From Flavobacteriaceae bacterium Ga0077528 (lineage in GTDB: Bacteria; Bacteroidota; Bacteroidia; Flavobacteriales; Flavobacteriaceae): a stretch of 64,000 nucleotides of DNA. The translations under genes were made by a program, and so were the position numbers. The DNA lies in NCBI GenBank assembly GCA_001464475.1, contig LNDX01000008.1, positions 56,832 through 120,831 on the forward strand. The letters run 5' to 3'. A model generated the notes under the pieces. That model worked only from the letters and a program-made list of their open reading frames with translations. It had not been told where the DNA came from and searched no databases. Positions 36,892 through 45,806 of this stretch are shown here, one piece after another (the stretch's first letter is position 1; each line of letters starts with the position of its first letter).

Positions 36892-37989
36892 TTATAGTTT
36901 GTAAATAAATATGTTCATAATATAGGTAAATGCAAAATAGGCTAATATTACTTTGACGATAACTTGATGTTGATTTTCAAAAAATTTATTTCTTATGAGA
37001 GGATAAATAATGATAATACCCAACATAAACCATGATAAATAAGCCAATCTATTAGAATAATTAGCTCGGATTACTAGAACCCAAAAAGCATTACAAAACA
37101 AAAAAACATTAAGCAATTGAAGATAAAGTTTGTCTTGATACTTTTGTTTGTAAATATAATACCATCCTGCAAAAACACCAGAGGCACTATAGACTAAGAA
37201 ATCCCAACGAAAACCTACACTCAATTCTACTCCTTCTGATGCTTGATCAAACTGTCCCAAATACCCTTCAACTGCTTTTTCTTCAACAATTCCAATAGTC
37301 ATAAAGAAATTCGTAAAAAAACCTCCTAAAGCCAAAGATAAAGGAATACAGGCTAGCCATAAATAAAAATAAGCTTTTGAATTGTTGTAAACTAAAGTGG
37401 CTATATAGGCAAATAATGGCAACAACATCGATTTATGCACAAAAGTACTAGCAAACAATATTGTTAAAATCACAAACTTTTTATCTTTAGACAATCCGTA
37501 CAAAAAAAGACTTGTGGCAATTCCATTTCGCAGTCCATTAGTACCATAGGTCCAAAAGGAAAAAGAAATTATAAGCATAAAAAAACCATAAAACCAGTAG
37601 TCTTTAAAGAACTTTTTGCAAGCCAAGTACAAAGGAACTAAATACAAAATGGTACACAGAAAGAAAAACACAGAAGAACTGGCTATTTGGGCTGTACCAA
37701 ATTTAAAATATTCAAAAAGCGCATCTTTTTCAATCTTTAATGGTGCTCCAGAAGCATAGGTTTGAAATTGTCTATCATAAATTACCATATCTCCAAATCG
37801 ATAATTCAAGGGACGTAAACCTATATAAAACAATAAAATAACAAAAATGACAAAACCCAGAACCTTTTTGGTACTCAAATTTTGAGACGACTCTAATTTT
37901 GCACCACCTTGTGCCAATACAACCAAGGTCATTAACAATAAAAATTGATAATATAAGTTAGTGTAATATTCCGCAGGTATTAGATTCAT
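36892..37989 (-). CDS. EpsG/Wzy-like O-antigen or exopolysaccharide polymerase
   Basis: 365 residues, about ten membrane segments. FYIGLRPLNYRFGDMVIYDRQF is the pattern of EpsG-family proteins, followed by FVILTILFASTFVHKSMLLPL with the conserved H-K after a membrane helix. EpsG relatives are thought to polymerise repeat units in the periplasm. It lies among transferases, overlapped by the acetyltransferase start. It is the only polymerase candidate in the window; no Wzx flippase accompanies it. Function by family and location only. Confidence 0.75.
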   Translation of the reverse strand: MNLIPAEYYTNLYYQFLLLMTLVVLAQGGAKLESSQNLSTKKVLGFVIFVILLFYIGLRPLNYRFGDMVIYDRQFQTYASGAPLKIEKDALFEYFKFGTAQIASSSVFFFLCTILYLVPLYLACKKFFKDYWFYGFFMLIISFSFWTYGTNGLRNGIATSLFLYGLSKDKKFVILTILFASTFVHKSMLLPLFAYIATLVYNNSKAYFYLWLACIPLSLALGGFFTNFFMTIGIVEEKAVEGYLGQFDQASEGVELSVGFRWDFLVYSASGVFAGWYYIYKQKYQDKLYLQLLNVFLFCNAFWVLVIRANYSNRLAYLSWFMLGIIIIYPLIRNKFFENQHQVIVKVILAYFAFTYIMNIFIYKL

Positions 37990-38555
37990 TAACTATTTTT
38001 TTCTATTATTCTTGCAGGATTTCCTACAGCAACTCCATGTTTTGGTACATCTTTAACAACTACAGCACCTGCGCCAATTATGGCATTATCACCAATGGTT
38101 ACACCTCCTATTACAATACATCCGGCGTGCAATTGTACGTTATTTCCAATAATTGGTTTTTTTCCATCCTTTTCACCCAAAGTAACTAAATGATTTACAT
38201 AAACATTTTCACCTATAGAAGTAGCGTTCAAAATCGTTGCATAAGGATGTGCCAATTGCAATCCAGCACCAATTTTAGTTTGGACATCTATAGTAAAAGA
38301 ATCTTGTTTTGGATAAAAAATTCGTAATATTTTAGAAAAAATTCCTTGTGTTCTAAAGTAAAACAATGTTCTAAAATACTTACTCAACAATAACGCTTTG
38401 GTCAAATCATAACATTGATTAATGACTCCTTGCTTTGCTGAAGTTCTAGCATACAAATCGCGAACGATAACTTCTTTATTACTAGACAACAAAAACAATA
38501 CTCCATGTGGAATAAAAAATAGTTGACCAAAAAATAAAAAAAATGTTCTCATCAT
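37989..38555 (-). CDS. Serine acetyltransferase-like hexapeptide O-acetyltransferase
   Basis: 188 residues. After an N-terminal helical part with a hydrophobic stretch, hexapeptide turns (IGAGLQLAHPYA, IGENVYVNHLVT, IGNNVQLHAGCIVIGG, IGDNAIIGAGAVV) form a left-handed beta helix, ending with GVAVGNPARII, the typical acetyltransferase tail. Type and length agree with EpsC/CysE-like sugar acetyltransferases. It overlaps the polymerase gene by one base and the GT4 gene upstream by four, so it belongs to the glycan unit. Probably O-acetylates a sugar; acceptor unknown. Confidence 0.82.
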   Translation of the reverse strand: MMRTFFLFFGQLFFIPHGVLFLLSSNKEVIVRDLYARTSAKQGVINQCYDLTKALLLSKYFRTLFYFRTQGIFSKILRIFYPKQDSFTIDVQTKIGAGLQLAHPYATILNATSIGENVYVNHLVTLGEKDGKKPIIGNNVQLHAGCIVIGGVTIGDNAIIGAGAVVVKDVPKHGVAVGNPARIIEKNS

Positions 38556-39658
38556 GATTTAGCAAATATAATAGTATTCCATAGATTCATCACTTTTGGT
38601 AGCATATAATTTGATGCGTTCTCTTGAGCCTTACTTCCCATAGCATTCAAAAGTGATGTGTTTTCAGCAAGTTGTTCTAAGCAATTTATATAGGCATTTT
38701 GATCGCCAACAGCTACTATAAATCCATCTTCTTCATTGTGTATTATATTTCTAGGACCTGTTGGACAATCATACGAAATTACTGGAACTCCTGCAGCATT
38801 GGCTTCCAAAATAACCATTGGAAAACATTCTTGAATAGAAGTCATCAACAAAACTCTTGATTGTTCTAAAACTTTAGAAACTTCATTGGTTTGACCTTTG
38901 AATAGTATTGTTGATTCTAATTGCTTTTCATGAACTAAATTAAAAATTTTTTGATAATATTCATTCCCAATAGAACCATATAAATGCAATTCCCACTTTG
39001 GATGATTTTTGTAAAACTGTTCCCATACCGCAACCATACTTTCTAATTGCTTTACAGGAGCAAATCTAATAATAGCTATGGCTACAAGTGGTCTTTGAGA
39101 TAAAGCAATTAAAGGTTCGTTTACCTCTTCCTCAATTGGATTTGGAATAACCACCGTATTATTTGAATAATAAAAGCTTTGTTCTTCTTTACTTAATGTT
39201 ACTAAATAATCATATCTTGATTCTACAAAAATTAGAAGTTTATTTTTGATTCCTAAATTGGAATCGTAGAATTTTGTGTAGTGAAATTCTTTAATTGTTT
39301 TAGTCTTTCCTTTAATAAAAAAAGGCAAAACATAAGTAATCGGAATATGCGAAGCAACCAATATAAAATCTGGTTTTTTCTTAATTATAAATTGTTGAAG
39401 TCTAACAATATTTTTGAGTAATTTTAAGACATTAGTGATGCTAAAATAACTTTTATTCCTATCAAAATCTATAGCTAAATCTTGAAAAACAACTTCTTTA
39501 TTTAACTCATAAATTAAAGGTTTTCCTCCTTGTTCAGTGCTTAAAATAGTGACCTCATAACCATAAACAGAACTCCAATAATTGGCTTTTATAGCAACCA
39601 ATTTCTCAATTCCGCCATGAGAATGCATCTGATCGACAAGGACAACTATCTTTCTCAT
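38552..39658 (-). CDS. Glycosyltransferase family 4
   Basis: 368 residues. VVLVDQMHSHGGIEKLVAIKANYW in the acceptor domain, IVRLQQFIIKKKPDFIL, and VAIAIIRFAPVKQLESMVAVW in the donor domain; MTSIQECFPMVILEANAAG contains the EX7E pair. It resembles the next gene (39655-40749) along its whole length, starting with a GGxE loop and IKAxYxxxxxGYEVxI, so the two are tandem paralogues. The start overlaps the neighbour as ATGA. Sugar unknown. Confidence 0.88.
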   Translation of the reverse strand: MRKIVVLVDQMHSHGGIEKLVAIKANYWSSVYGYEVTILSTEQGGKPLIYELNKEVVFQDLAIDFDRNKSYFSITNVLKLLKNIVRLQQFIIKKKPDFILVASHIPITYVLPFFIKGKTKTIKEFHYTKFYDSNLGIKNKLLIFVESRYDYLVTLSKEEQSFYYSNNTVVIPNPIEEEVNEPLIALSQRPLVAIAIIRFAPVKQLESMVAVWEQFYKNHPKWELHLYGSIGNEYYQKIFNLVHEKQLESTILFKGQTNEVSKVLEQSRVLLMTSIQECFPMVILEANAAGVPVISYDCPTGPRNIIHNEEDGFIVAVGDQNAYINCLEQLAENTSLLNAMGSKAQENASNYMLPKVMNLWNTIIFAKS

Positions 39659-40749
39659 AACATCAACGATTTAAAAAGTGCATCCCATTGATTGCATATT
39701 GTTTCAGGCAAAAATCGTTTTACATTAACTTTAGCATTGTTTCCCATATTAGTTCTCAAAGCTTCATCTTCTATAAGCAATACTAACTTTTGGGCTAACA
39801 AATCTACATCACCATTAGCAACTAAAAAACCATCTTCACTATCAGCAATAATATCGCTTGGACCATACGGACAATTAAACGACACACATGGAACTCCACA
39901 TGCCATAGCTTCAATTAAAACCATTCCGAAACCTTCATAACGAGATGACATTACATAAATAGAGGATTCTAAATATTTTTTCTCAATAGATTTAACTGGT
40001 TCAAAAAAACTAACATTATCATTAATCTTTAGAGCAATCGCAAGAGATTCCAAACCTTCTGAAGGCTCTTTTTTTCCGTAAATTTCTAATTGCCAATCAG
40101 GTTGTTGAGCAACTACTTTTTGCCATGTTTGCAATAATAAATCATAACTTTTTTGATGACTTTGTTTACCAACTGCAATAACTTTCTTAGCAGTAAGTGA
40201 TGCAGATGCTTCTGGATAAAAAGACAACGGATTAGAAATAACTTCTAAATTTTGCAAAGGCCATTCTTTACGATTTTCGTTAGTAAGCACAACGAATTTA
40301 TCGTATTTTTTAGCTAAAGTATTCATTAAAAAAAATTGAAACTTTGTAGCAATTCTTTTTAAAAATCCAGCATTTTTTCCAATCGAAATAGTTTTGGAAA
40401 CATGACGTTCATAAATCATTTTGGCTTTTGACTTAATCAATAATGGTAGAAAAAAAGCTTTCAATCCATCGTCGCAAACCAAAATCACATCAGGATTTAT
40501 TTGAGAAACCAATTTATTTAGCCCTGAAATATAACTTTTTATATACGATACTGGATTTCCAGAAACCGAAATACTATGCAAATTTATTTTAGAACTAAAG
40601 TCGTAAAACAAATTGCGATGCGAATCATTCAAACAAACAATATGAACTTCATAACCCATCTTTTCGGCTAAATAACTAGCTTTGATAGACAGAACACGTT
40701 CCAATCCTCCTGAGCCATTTAAACCGTTTGTGATGTATAATAGTTTCAT
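39655..40749 (-). CDS. Glycosyltransferase family 4
   Basis: 364 residues. LYITNGLNGSGGLERVLSIKAS is the acceptor loop, KKVIAVGKQSHQKSYDLLLQTW begins the donor domain, and SSRYEGFGMVLIEAMACGVPCV has an intact EX7E motif. AILVCDDGLKAFF in the middle is shared in kind with its tandem paralogue at 38552. It follows the SGNH gene by 23 bases in transcript order, the largest gap in this part. Retaining sugar transferase of the glycan; donor unknown. Confidence 0.88.
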   Translation of the reverse strand: MKLLYITNGLNGSGGLERVLSIKASYLAEKMGYEVHIVCLNDSHRNLFYDFSSKINLHSISVSGNPVSYIKSYISGLNKLVSQINPDVILVCDDGLKAFFLPLLIKSKAKMIYERHVSKTISIGKNAGFLKRIATKFQFFLMNTLAKKYDKFVVLTNENRKEWPLQNLEVISNPLSFYPEASASLTAKKVIAVGKQSHQKSYDLLLQTWQKVVAQQPDWQLEIYGKKEPSEGLESLAIALKINDNVSFFEPVKSIEKKYLESSIYVMSSRYEGFGMVLIEAMACGVPCVSFNCPYGPSDIIADSEDGFLVANGDVDLLAQKLVLLIEDEALRTNMGNNAKVNVKRFLPETICNQWDALFKSLML

Positions 40750-40772
40750 TATTCTTTTTGTACAACTTAAAA

Positions 40773-41726
40773 TTAATTCAATTTACTTTTTGACAATGAC
40801 TCATTTATAAACTGTTGCGGATTATTTTTATTTAATAATCCTTGCTTTATTAAATCATCTAAAAGCAGTGAAAATTTCTTTGCTCCTTTATAATTCAAAT
40901 GGTCATAATCACCAAATTCATCGTCATTTAACGAAACACTATGAAAGTCTAAAAAAGGAACATCTGAAAAATATTCTTTTCTAATTCTTTGAAATAAAAT
41001 CTCATTTTTGGTTTTAAAATAAGAAGAATAAAGTGGCATTCTAACTAATGTAATTTTAACATTTTTCTCTTTACACAAGGTTACAATTTTTTTAAGATAA
41101 TCAACATTTAATTTAGAGTAATCAGTAACACGATTAAGCAACATCTTTTTTATTGTATCTGTTTTATTTAAAGAATCAATTTTATTTCTTTTTAAATATA
41201 AATAGCTACCCCATTTTTTATCTGATAATAAATTATAATTTGATTTCATAACCATATCAGCGTTATTCAAAAATGATTGGTGCTCTGCACTTATATATCC
41301 TGTAAAATTATTTTTTAATACCGTACTAACATCATCAGAATCCATCATGAAATTGTATTTTGGATAAAAATTCTTTAAATACTTATCACCATAAGTCCAC
41401 TCATTCATTAATACTTCGGTTTGATTATTTGAAAAAGAAACCAAAACTGTTTTAATGTTTTTATTAACTAATAGCATTTTTTTTAATTTTTGATAGGTGT
41501 AAAAATACGACTCACCACCGCTTGAAATATTTTTTACATTCGCAATCAACGAATCATTAATACCGCATTCTGTTTGAGAATGTCCTAAAACTAAGGTTGT
41601 AATTTTTTCGTCTACTACACAATCTACCTTATCATTAACACTCTTTTTTAAAACAATAGAAATTAGAATGACTACTAGAATCAAAGGCAGAAAAAACCAT
41701 AAAAGTGATGTTATAAACTTTTTCAT
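40773..41726 (-). CDS. SGNH-like, membrane-anchored partner of the MBOAT O-acyltransferase
   Basis: 317 residues. A single transmembrane helix at about residues 5-26 (LLWFFLPLILVVILISIVL) anchors a periplasmic domain. GHSQTE at 48-53 holds the likely nucleophile Ser50 in a G-x-S motif, and GDYDHLNYKGAK near 272-282 holds Asp273 and His276, the D-x-x-H pair of SGNH esterases. Proteins of this kind (DltD, AlgX/AlgJ, PatB) act with an MBOAT protein to move acyl groups onto a polymer. It is placed three bases after the MBOAT gene. Acetylation of the exported glycan is the likely outcome. Confidence 0.75.
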   Translation of the reverse strand: MKKFITSLLWFFLPLILVVILISIVLKKSVNDKVDCVVDEKITTLVLGHSQTECGINDSLIANVKNISSGGESYFYTYQKLKKMLLVNKNIKTVLVSFSNNQTEVLMNEWTYGDKYLKNFYPKYNFMMDSDDVSTVLKNNFTGYISAEHQSFLNNADMVMKSNYNLLSDKKWGSYLYLKRNKIDSLNKTDTIKKMLLNRVTDYSKLNVDYLKKIVTLCKEKNVKITLVRMPLYSSYFKTKNEILFQRIRKEYFSDVPFLDFHSVSLNDDEFGDYDHLNYKGAKKFSLLLDDLIKQGLLNKNNPQQFINESLSKSKLN

Positions 41727-41729
41727 AAC

Positions 41730-43166
41730 CTAAAATTGAAAGTAAATAAATTCTTGCTCTTTACCCATAAATGCAAAAATGAGCACAATTATTAAATAAT
41801 AAAATCCATATCTAAGAAGTTTGGGCCATTTTATTCCAAAACCTTGTAAAGCATACTGATGTTCTCTTCCAATCCATTCAATAACAAGGAAGAAGATAAC
41901 TAATACTATAATTGTAATTGGAAAAACAGTTGGAAATGATAGTAATGAGGAATCAAAAATACCTCCTATAAAACTGAAAGCATCAGAAAGTGAGTTGGCT
42001 CTAAAGAAAATCCAAGCAAAAACAGTTAAACTAAAAGTAAATAACATGCTCATAAACTCTCTAAAATTTGGTAAAACATTACCTTCTGCAACGGTTCCTA
42101 TATTATTTCTATTTTTCTTTGCTAATAGTAATGGTATAAAGTAAAGTGCATTCAAAAATCCCCAAATGATAAAAGTCCAATTGGCGCCATGCCAAAAACC
42201 ACTTACTAAAAAGATGATAAAAGTATTTCGTACTTTCATCCAAGTTCCACCTTGGCTTCCTCCTAAAGGAATATATAAATAGTCCCTGAACCATGTAGAT
42301 AAGGAAATATGCCAACGCCTCCAAAATTCTGCTATATCTCGAGAAAAATAAGGAAACGCAAAATTTCGCAATAAATCAATACCAAAAAGGCGTGCAGTAC
42401 CTAAGGCAATATCGGAATATCCTGAAAAATCACAATAAATTTGAAAGGTGAAAAACAAAGCTCCCATTACCAAAGTACTTCCTGAATACTGTTCGGAATT
42501 ATTAAAAATAATGTTAGCATATTCGGCACAATTATCAGCTATAACCACTTTTTTGAATAAACCCCAAAGAATTTGGCGCAAACCATCTACTGCAGTAGCA
42601 TAATTGAACTTTCGCTCTCTTTGTATTTGTGGAAGTAAATGAGTAGCACGCTCAATAGGACCAGCTACTAGTAAAGGAAAGAAACTTACAAAAACCGAAT
42701 AATCTATAAAATTTCGTTCTGGTTTTATTCTATCATAATAAATATCAATTACATAAGACAAACCATGAAAAGTGTAAAATGATATTCCTACAGGAAGAAT
42801 TACGTTTAAGGTCCAAACCTCAACGTGCATTCCTAAATTTGCAAGTGCCTCTGCAAAAGAGTTGACAAAGAAATTGTAATATTTAAAAAATCCCAAGAAA
42901 CCTAAATTGACCAAAATACTCAACCAAAACCAAAATTTCTTTCTAGAAACTGTTTTAGAATCAAACATTTTAAGTCCGGTGAAGTAATCTAAAAGAGTAG
43001 AAAAAACTAAAAGAAATAAAAAACGATAATCCCAACAGGCATAAAAAAAATAACTTGCTACAAGCAGTAATATATTTTGGTATTTATAATCTTTATTAGC
43101 TACAAACCAATACAATAGAAAAACTATTGGTAAAAAGAGGGCAAAATTAATAGAGTTAAATAGCAT
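41730..43166 (-). CDS. MBOAT-family O-acyltransferase (AlgI/DltB-like)
   Basis: 478 residues with about ten membrane helices. The MBOAT signature is complete: FQIYCDFSGYSDIALG, then FWRRWHISLSTWFRDYLYIPLGGS with His286, and SGFWHGANWTFIIWG with His326, the invariant catalytic His. The start MLFNSINFALFLPIVFLLYW is the AlgI-type opening. It passes acyl groups across the inner membrane to a partner that acylates a polysaccharide. The next gene codes an SGNH-like partner, so this is a two-gene O-acylation module. It is seven bases from the GH-like gene upstream. Confidence 0.92.
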   Translation of the reverse strand: MLFNSINFALFLPIVFLLYWFVANKDYKYQNILLLVASYFFYACWDYRFLFLLVFSTLLDYFTGLKMFDSKTVSRKKFWFWLSILVNLGFLGFFKYYNFFVNSFAEALANLGMHVEVWTLNVILPVGISFYTFHGLSYVIDIYYDRIKPERNFIDYSVFVSFFPLLVAGPIERATHLLPQIQRERKFNYATAVDGLRQILWGLFKKVVIADNCAEYANIIFNNSEQYSGSTLVMGALFFTFQIYCDFSGYSDIALGTARLFGIDLLRNFAFPYFSRDIAEFWRRWHISLSTWFRDYLYIPLGGSQGGTWMKVRNTFIIFLVSGFWHGANWTFIIWGFLNALYFIPLLLAKKNRNNIGTVAEGNVLPNFREFMSMLFTFSLTVFAWIFFRANSLSDAFSFIGGIFDSSLLSFPTVFPITIIVLVIFFLVIEWIGREHQYALQGFGIKWPKLLRYGFYYLIIVLIFAFMGKEQEFIYFQF

Positions 43167-43172
43167 AAAAAA

Positions 43173-44333
43173 TTATATAGATAACGTTCTTAAACAAAAT
43201 CCTTGTGTAAAAGGTAAAATATCAAACTCTTGCGAATGCACTCCGATAGTTTTAGTGTCTCCTTGTGAAAAATCTACAACACCATCTCTTCGAGTTACTT
43301 GTTTTAAATAATTTAGAGCTTTAACTTTGGCTTGCTCACTTTCATTAGCAATACTTGAAATAGCTTTGGCTTTGGCAAAAAACCACGCTAAAGTGGCTGT
43401 AGCAGAGGAATCAAATTGAGATTGCCTGTTCGTTATTAACCAATTCCAACTTCCGTTATCATTTTGAAAAGAGAGTGCCATTTTTGCAAAAGTAATTACC
43501 ATTTGAGTCACTTCTTCCTTTTCAGGATGTCCATCTGGCAATTCACTCCAAGCATCAATTAATCCAATAGCATACCAACCTAAACCTCGTCCCCAACCGA
43601 ATAATCCGACAGGTAAATTTGTTTTAATATTGTACGTATGACATGGTATAAAATGATTAGCTAACATTCCGTGAGAATTAAAAACACGTATTTGATTAAT
43701 TCCTAATGCAATCGCTTCTGGTTGATTAAAAAGCAAACCATAGCGAACTAAAAATGGAGAAATGAAACCAATAGTATCCACATAACGATAATCTGAAGTA
43801 TGTTTTCTGTAAGCTATGGTGCCATCAGAACCCTTCAAATTTAAAATCATTTCATACAAAAAATCAAAGGCTGGTCTATACTTTGTATAATCAAAATCAT
43901 CTAATTTCAATAAAGCATATCCTAAAATTACCGAATCAACTTCGGTTGGTGGCACAATCCAATTTCCATTGGAATCTAATTTTGAAGTAACAAAAGCATT
44001 AATGGAATTATCTAATTCCTTGTTGCGAGTTGCACTTTTATATTCATTTAAACCAAGAAGTAAAGCTGCTTCTTGCCAACTTTGTATGGCATTTCGAGAA
44101 TAATTTCTTTTTAAAATATCAATTATTATTAAACGCGTATTGTCAGTTACTTTTATGGTAGGCGTTTGCTTTAACCATCGTACAGCAATAGTTTTTACTT
44201 TTTCTTTCCACACTTCATCATTAGAAAACCTTCCAATTTTAATACGGCTTTGCCAAGTATTCAATTGTGGATACAAGTCAATAATTAGAACCAATAAAAG
44301 TGTAAAAAATACTATAAGTAGTAAGTAAACCAT
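43173..44333 (-). CDS. Membrane-anchored GH88/GH105-like alpha/alpha-barrel protein
   Basis: 386 residues. An N-terminal hydrophobic helix (residues 2-20) is followed by a helical-repeat domain. FGWGRGLGWYAIGLIDAW at 246-262 and SWNWLITNRQSQFDSSATATLAW near 295-315 are the clear signature of the unsaturated uronyl hydrolases (GH88/GH105, YteR type). Asp186 in YVDTIGF may correspond to the catalytic acid. Such enzymes cleave unsaturated uronic acids at glycan ends. Being anchored in the membrane and in the middle of a biosynthetic operon, it may edit or trim the growing polymer. The real substrate is unknown. Confidence 0.72.
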   Translation of the reverse strand: MVYLLLIVFFTLLLVLIIDLYPQLNTWQSRIKIGRFSNDEVWKEKVKTIAVRWLKQTPTIKVTDNTRLIIIDILKRNYSRNAIQSWQEAALLLGLNEYKSATRNKELDNSINAFVTSKLDSNGNWIVPPTEVDSVILGYALLKLDDFDYTKYRPAFDFLYEMILNLKGSDGTIAYRKHTSDYRYVDTIGFISPFLVRYGLLFNQPEAIALGINQIRVFNSHGMLANHFIPCHTYNIKTNLPVGLFGWGRGLGWYAIGLIDAWSELPDGHPEKEEVTQMVITFAKMALSFQNDNGSWNWLITNRQSQFDSSATATLAWFFAKAKAISSIANESEQAKVKALNYLKQVTRRDGVVDFSQGDTKTIGVHSQEFDILPFTQGFCLRTLSI

Positions 44334-44338
44334 ATTTT

Positions 44339-44899
44339 CTATTTAACAAATCCAACTGTATTTTCCATCTTTTCTATCATTTCTTGCTTCATAGCATCGG
44401 TGATAGAAAAATCTAAGGTATATTCTTCTCCAAACTTTGGTGATGTTTCAAAAGTTGATTTCAACTTGGTTTCATATTCGGCAACAGTGCAAATAATTCT
44501 AGCTGGATTACCTGCAACAACAACATCTTCAGGAACTGATTTAGATACAATACTTCCTGCTCCAACTATAGAATTATTACCAATAGTTACACCAGGCATA
44601 ATAAAAGCTCTAGCACCTATGAAACAATTATTTCCAATTTTAATTTTTCCAATTCTGGTATAGTTCAAACTTCTTTTCGTACTTGTATCGTGTGCTAACA
44701 AATAAACTTGAGGCGCAAAAACAACATCATCACCAATTTCAATCAACCAACTATGAGCATAATCTATAGTACAACCTATCAAGCCATAACAATTTTTTCC
44801 AACCTTCATTCCTGCTTTTATATTAGCTTCTAAGGTGAGTTGCTCTGGAGATTTTCCTTTTATTTTATAATATATTTTTTGAATAATTCTCTGTATCAT
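44339..44899 (-). CDS. Hexapeptide-repeat sugar O-acetyltransferase (maltose-type)
   Basis: 186 residues. Left-handed beta helix turns begin near residue 25 (VGKNCYGLIGCTI, IGDDVVFAPQVYLLAHDT, IGNNCFIGARAFIMPGVTIGNNSIVGAGSIV). LLAHDT supplies the His expected for catalysis as in the maltose and galactoside acetyltransferases. It ends with VVAGNPARIIC, standard for the family. The N-terminus holds a short basic segment, no signal peptide. It sits between the GH88-like gene and a GT2 gene. O-acetylation of a sugar; acceptor unknown. Confidence 0.82.
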   Translation of the reverse strand: MIQRIIQKIYYKIKGKSPEQLTLEANIKAGMKVGKNCYGLIGCTIDYAHSWLIEIGDDVVFAPQVYLLAHDTSTKRSLNYTRIGKIKIGNNCFIGARAFIMPGVTIGNNSIVGAGSIVSKSVPEDVVVAGNPARIICTVAEYETKLKSTFETSPKFGEEYTLDFSITDAMKQEMIEKMENTVGFVK

Positions 44900-44900
44900 A

Positions 44901-45806
44901 TTACTTCACAATTAGTTTTCTCATTTTCAAATAAGAGTAGTATCCTCTTGGAAATAAAATTAAATATAAACATTTATCTTTAATTGAAGGCAGTTTATTA
45001 AAATAAGTAGTACCACTCAACAAAGAGTTAATGGCTAAATGAATAAAACTCCAAATATAAGCTTTAGGATATCTTGAAAAAGAATAGGTTTTATTAGCAA
45101 TCAATTGAAAATAAGAAAAAGCTAAAGATTTGATATACCATAGTTTATAAGAACTATCAGACAAACCTTCTTCTAAATATTCTTTATATTGTATTACTTT
45201 ATTTAAGGCTAAAACATCATATTTTTTTGCCATTTCATGCCATACAACTGCTTCAAATACAAAACGAGTTCCTGCTTCTTCCGGAAATGGATATTCCTTC
45301 ATTACACTAGTTTTGAAAGCAACAGATTTGTCGCCTCTCAAATGATATTTCAAATAATAATCTGAAAAAGACAATTGCCATTCGTCTTCCAAAAAAGCAT
45401 CACCAACAAGTTGACCATTAGTAAATTCTGACAAACCTATAATACCGCCTATTTTGTCATTATCTTTAATTTTTTTCCATGCATCAATTGTCAATTGTAC
45501 TGCATCTTTTGACAAAAAATCATCACTATCTACAATAAAAAATAAAGCACCTTTAGCTTTTTGAACACCATAATTAATAGCTGTGTGCTTTCCGCCATTG
45601 GTTTTATTGTAATATGAAATTGATATTTTATTTTCTGAAATGAAATTAGCTACAACTTCTTTAGTAGTATCTGTACTTCCATCATCAACGATTAGCCATT
45701 CAAAATTAGTAGCATTTTGCTCTAATAGACTTTGATACAATTGTGAAAGCAAGTGAGCTCTATTGTAACAAGGCGTAAAAATGGTGATTAAGTTAGCACT
45801 ATCCAT
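44901..45806 (-). CDS. Glycosyltransferase family 2
   Basis: 301 residues. LITIFTPCYNRAHLLSQLYQSL, WLIVDDGSTD, NGGKHTAINYGV and FFIVDSDDFL (metal motif) identify a GT2 enzyme. The same opening as the gene at 33880 points to a paralogous pair. YPFPEEAGTRFVFEAVVWHEMA supplies the ED-like catalytic segment. Overlaps the upstream GT4 gene by eight bases, so translation is probably coupled. Sugar unknown. Confidence 0.88.
   Translation of the reverse strand: MDSANLITIFTPCYNRAHLLSQLYQSLLEQNATNFEWLIVDDGSTDTTKEVVANFISENKISISYYNKTNGGKHTAINYGVQKAKGALFFIVDSDDFLSKDAVQLTIDAWKKIKDNDKIGGIIGLSEFTNGQLVGDAFLEDEWQLSFSDYYLKYHLRGDKSVAFKTSVMKEYPFPEEAGTRFVFEAVVWHEMAKKYDVLALNKVIQYKEYLEEGLSDSSYKLWYIKSLAFSYFQLIANKTYSFSRYPKAYIWSFIHLAINSLLSGTTYFNKLPSIKDKCLYLILFPRGYYSYLKMRKLIVK

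Noticed and set aside
36892..37989. O-antigen ligase WaaL
   Set aside because: The IGLRPLNYRFGDM opening and H-K after a membrane helix fit EpsG better than WaaL; the family is not certain.
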